Source: an uncultured Collinsella sp.
GTDB lineage: Bacteria; Actinomycetota; Coriobacteriia; Coriobacteriales; Coriobacteriaceae
Reading direction: 5' to 3'
DNA: 64,000 bases
NCBI GenBank assembly: GCA_934643145.1
Contig: CAKUBM010000005.1
Span: forward strand, 1 to 64,000
Shown here one piece after another: positions 61,045 to 64,000 of this stretch. The translations under genes and the position numbers were made by a program. Position 1 is the first letter of the stretch; each line of letters opens with the position of its first letter. The notes under the pieces are model-generated. The model was not told where the DNA came from and did not search any database. It was given only the letters and a program-made list of their open reading frames with translations.

Positions 61045-63693
61045 ATGGTGAAAAAGTCACCGGAAAACACTACTCCCGCAATTGTGGACAACGTAGAGGC
61101 GCTTGAGGCTAAGCTCGCTCAGATGCGAGAGGCCCAGGCGCTTTTTGCTACGTACACGCAGGAGCAGGTCGACAAGATCTTCTATGAGGCCGCCATGGCC
61201 GCCAACAAGGCTCGTATCCCGTTGGCGAAGATGACCATCGAGGAGACCGGCCGCGGCGTTCTTGAGGACAAGGTCATCAAGAACCACTACGCCGCAGAGT
61301 ACATCTACAACGCTTACAAGAACACCAAGACCTGTGGCGTTCTGGAGCGCGACGAGGCTTACGGCATCACCAAGATCGCCGAGCCCATCGGCATCGTGGG
61401 CGCCGTCATCCCGACGACCAACCCCACCTCCACCGCGATCTTCAAGACGCTGATCAGCCTGAAGACCCGCAACGCCATCATCATCTCCCCGCACCCGGCA
61501 GCCGCCAAGTGCACCATCGCCGCCGCCAAGCTCGTGCTTGACGCCGCCGTCAAGGCCGGCGCCCCCGAGGGCATCATCGGCTGGGTCGATGTCCCCTCCA
61601 TTGAGCTGACCAACATGGTCATGCGCGACGTCGACATCATCCTCGCCACCGGTGGCCCGGGCATGGTCAAGGCCGCCTACTCCTCGGGCAAGCCCGCCCT
61701 GGGCGTTGGCGCCGGTAACACCCCGGTCGTCATCGACGACACCGCCGACGTGCTGCTCGCCGTCAACTCCATCATTCACTCCAAGACCTTCGACAACGGC
61801 ATGATCTGCGCTTCCGAGCAGTCCGTGACCGTCATCGACACCATCTATGACCAGGTTAAGGCCGAGTTCCAGAAGCGCGGCTGCTACTTCGTCAAGCAGG
61901 GTGCCGAGATGGAGGCCCTGCGTGCCGCCATGTTCAAGAACGGCGCTCTCGATCACCGCATCCCCGGCATGGCTGCCGCCAAGATCGCCGAGCTCGCCGG
62001 CATCGAGGTTCCCGCCAAGACCAAGATCCTGATCGCCGAGGTCACCTCCACCGACCCCGCCAAGGAGGAGTTCTCCCACGAGAAGCTCTCCCCGGTCCTG
62101 GCCATGTACCATGCCAAGGACTTCCAGGAGGCCGTCGACAAGGCCGAGCACCTGGTGCTCGCCGGTGGCCCGGGCCACACCGCCTCTCTGTACGTGCACC
62201 CCGCCCAGGCCGAGAAGATCAGCCTATTCGAGCACGTCATGAAGGCCTGCCGTATCGTCATCAACACCCCGTCCTCGCACGGTGGCATCGGTGACCTGTA
62301 CAACTTTGGCATGAAGCCGTCTCTGACCCTGGGCTGCGGCTCCTGGGGCGGCAACTCCGTCTCCGAGAACGTTGGGGTGAAGCACTTGATCAACGTTAAG
62401 ACTGTGGCCGAGCGCCGTGAGAACATGCTGTGGTTCCGCGCTCCCGAGAAGGTCTACTTCAAGAAGGGTTCCACGCCCGTCGCCCTCGACGAGCTCGGTA
62501 CCGTCATGGGCAAGAAGCGCGCCTTCATCGTCACCGACCAGTTCCTCTTCAAGAATGGCAACACCCGCGCCATCGAGGCCAAGCTCGACGAGATGGGCAT
62601 CGCCCACGACTGCTTCTACGACGTCGAGCCCGATCCGTCGCTGCAGTGCGCACGTCGCGGCGCCAAGCAGATGGCTCTCTTTGAGCCTGACGTGATCATC
62701 GCCGTCGGCGGTGGCTCCGCTATGGACGCCGGCAAGATCATGTGGATGATGTACGAGCACCCCGAGTGCAAGTTTGAGGACATGGCCATGGACTTCATGG
62801 ACATCCGCAAGCGTATCTTCACCTTCCCCGAGATGGGCAAGAAGGCCTACTTCGTCGCCGTCCCGACCTCTTCGGGTACCGGCTCCGAGTGCACGCCGTT
62901 TGCCATCATCACCGACAAGGAGACCGGCATCAAGTGGCCGCTCGCCGACTACGCGCTGCTCCCCAACATGGCTATCGTTGACGCCGACAACTGCATGACC
63001 GCCCCGCGCGGCCTGACCGCTGCCTCCGGCATCGACGTCATGACCCACGCCATCGAGTCCTACGTCTCCATCATGGCTTCCGACTACACCAAGGGCCTCT
63101 CCGAGCGCGCTGCTAAGCTCGTCTTCGAGAACCTGCCCTCCAGCTTCACGAACGGCGCCAAGGACCCGCATGCCCGCGAGGAGATGCACAACGCCTCCTG
63201 CATGGCCGGTATGGCCTTCGCCAACGCCTTCCTGGGCCTCAACCACTCCATGGCTCACAAGCTCGGCGCTTTCCATCACCTGCCCCACGGCCTCGCCAAC
63301 GCCGTCATCCTGACCCGCGTCATGCGCTACAACGCCGCCGAGGCTCCCGTCAAGATGGGTACCTTCTCCCAGTATCCTTACCCCAACGCACTGCACAACT
63401 ACGCCGAGATGGCCAAGTACTGCGGCATCGAGGGCAAGGACGACAAGGAGGTCTTCGAGAACTTCATCACGAAGCTCGAGGAGCTCAAGGACTTCATCGG
63501 CGTCAAGAAGACCATCGCCGACTACGGTGTTGACGAGCAGTACTTCCTCGACACCCTCGACGAGATGACCGAGCAGGCATTCAACGACCAGTGCACCGGC
63601 GCCAACCCGCGCTACCCGCTCATGAGCGAGATCAAGGAGCTCTACCTGGACGCCTACTACGGCCGCGAGCCTCAGGACTACGCCGTCTGCTAG
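61045..63693 (+). CDS. adhE: Bifunctional acetaldehyde-CoA/alcohol dehydrogenase
   Basis: An 882-residue fermentation enzyme reducing acetyl-CoA to ethanol and regenerating NAD. Residues 1-450 are the aldehyde dehydrogenase domain, with catalytic Cys255 (NGMICASEQS). Residues ~460-882 are the iron-type alcohol dehydrogenase, with GGGSAMDAGK, DVMTHAIESYVS and NHSMAHKLGAFHHLPHG giving the iron ligands. AdhE forms spirosomes in other species. AAGGAG precedes the ATG. Codon use is strongly biased to C-ending codons, suggesting high expression. Confidence 0.97.
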   Translation: MVKKSPENTTPAIVDNVEALEAKLAQMREAQALFATYTQEQVDKIFYEAAMAANKARIPLAKMTIEETGRGVLEDKVIKNHYAAEYIYNAYKNTKTCGVLERDEAYGITKIAEPIGIVGAVIPTTNPTSTAIFKTLISLKTRNAIIISPHPAAAKCTIAAAKLVLDAAVKAGAPEGIIGWVDVPSIELTNMVMRDVDIILATGGPGMVKAAYSSGKPALGVGAGNTPVVIDDTADVLLAVNSIIHSKTFDNGMICASEQSVTVIDTIYDQVKAEFQKRGCYFVKQGAEMEALRAAMFKNGALDHRIPGMAAAKIAELAGIEVPAKTKILIAEVTSTDPAKEEFSHEKLSPVLAMYHAKDFQEAVDKAEHLVLAGGPGHTASLYVHPAQAEKISLFEHVMKACRIVINTPSSHGGIGDLYNFGMKPSLTLGCGSWGGNSVSENVGVKHLINVKTVAERRENMLWFRAPEKVYFKKGSTPVALDELGTVMGKKRAFIVTDQFLFKNGNTRAIEAKLDEMGIAHDCFYDVEPDPSLQCARRGAKQMALFEPDVIIAVGGGSAMDAGKIMWMMYEHPECKFEDMAMDFMDIRKRIFTFPEMGKKAYFVAVPTSSGTGSECTPFAIITDKETGIKWPLADYALLPNMAIVDADNCMTAPRGLTAASGIDVMTHAIESYVSIMASDYTKGLSERAAKLVFENLPSSFTNGAKDPHAREEMHNASCMAGMAFANAFLGLNHSMAHKLGAFHHLPHGLANAVILTRVMRYNAAEAPVKMGTFSQYPYPNALHNYAEMAKYCGIEGKDDKEVFENFITKLEELKDFIGVKKTIADYGVDEQYFLDTLDEMTEQAFNDQCTGANPRYPLMSEIKELYLDAYYGREPQDYAVC

Positions 63694-63710
63694 TTTTAGC
63701 ACGGTTTTTA

Positions 63711-63749
63711 ACGGCGGGGGTGCACGGGTGTTTCACACACCCCCGCCGT
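63711..63749 (+). terminator. GC-rich hairpin after adhE
   Basis: Perfect 12-bp arms ACGGCGGGGGTG and complement (63711-63722, 63738-63749). There is no T-run afterwards, so it may slow or stabilise rather than strictly terminate the transcript. Confidence 0.5.
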
Positions 63750-63781
63750 CGCTTCTATCGCATCGTTGAAAGGATGCAACC

Positions 63782-64000
63782 ATGCTGCTACCCGATTCCA
63801 AGACCGAGCTCGTCCGCCGTGGCAACAAGGTCGTTTACGACCTGGGCGACAAGATCGTCAAGGTCTTTAACGAGACCAAGCCTGTCTCCGACGTGTTCAA
63901 CGAGGCTTTGAATCTTGCCCGCATCAATGAGTGCGGCATCCGCAGCCCCAAGGCTCTCGAGGTTTCCCAGCTCGAGAACGCCAACGGCTGGGCGCTCGTG
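63782..64000 (+). CDS. Phosphotransferase/kinase-like protein, N-terminal fragment
   Basis: The first 73 residues of a gene cut by the window edge. The peptide (MLLPDSKTELVRRGNKVVYD, then KIVKVFNE and FNEALNLARINECGI) resembles the N-lobe of aminoglycoside-phosphotransferase/kinase-like proteins: a beta strand with Lys (KIVKVF) and a following Glu helix (NEALNLARI). AAAGGA precedes the ATG. The exact family needs the rest of the gene. Confidence 0.55.
   Translation, partial: MLLPDSKTELVRRGNKVVYDLGDKIVKVFNETKPVSDVFNEALNLARINECGIRSPKALEVSQLENANGWALV

Overview
The window is a contiguous, gene-dense piece of bacterial chromosome (about 60% GC by eye) from a Collinsella-like member of the Coriobacteriia (Actinomycetota). 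This placement is an inference. It rests on actinobacterial signatures: an mIHF-type mihF-gmk-rpoZ cluster, a GarA-like FHA protein next to an FtsR-type MerR regulator, and a lexA/LysM/nrdR arrangement. These sit beside genes more typical of Firmicutes (RNase Y, RNase J, PyrR, SpoVS, DegV, AdhE). No rRNA, tRNA, prophage or CRISPR array is visible.

Layout. 1-0.8 kb: end of an ABC exporter operon. 1.2-6 kb (+): CDP-alcohol phosphatidyltransferase, GarA-like FHA protein, FtsR-like regulator, apt, a secreted NlpC/P60 hydrolase and a DegV fatty-acid-binding protein. 6.1-9.2 kb: a DUF1836 regulator, trxB and a UgtP-like glycosyltransferase. 9.25-9.75 kb: an intergenic island of long-armed hairpin repeats. 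9.75-12.6 kb: an SOS module (dut, nrdR and a LysM division-inhibitor-like gene, divergent from lexA) with three LexA boxes. 12.6-59 kb is almost entirely minus strand: hflX-miaA-miaB-spoVS-GHKL ATPase-rny; recX-recA-cinA-pgsA-rimO-yajQ-rodZ-ftsK-rnj; an acetyltransferase flanked by inverted repeat elements; pnp and rpsO; recO-era-dgkA-ybeY-phoH-mtaB-dnaJ-membrane DnaJ-hemW-dusB-lepA; rpsT; holA-comEC-comEA; thiI-rpoZ-gmk-mihF; and the pyr operon pyrR-B-C-K-D-F. 59.5-64 kb: rpmB, a REP-associated tyrosine transposase with flanking 33-bp repeats, adhE and the start of a phosphotransferase-like gene.

How genes work together. LexA boxes lie at lexA/LysM and upstream of recA, so division arrest, nucleotide balance (NrdR, Dut) and recombination are plausibly one SOS response. 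RNase Y, RNase J and PNPase form the RNA-decay set. MiaA/MiaB, MtaB, DusB and ThiI modify tRNA, and RimO modifies S12. The pyr genes have an attenuator-like leader.

No complete, obviously novel multi-gene system is evident. The best leads are: (i) a near-identical 17-bp direct-repeat element upstream of both recA and comEA; (ii) a shared operator-like sequence upstream of the DegV gene and the DUF1836 regulator; (iii) two families of hairpin repeats whose arms differ between copies but stay self-complementary; (iv) a DnaJ-like protein whose C-terminal substrate domain is replaced by membrane segments; (v) a GHKL ATPase of unknown role between RNase Y and SpoVS.
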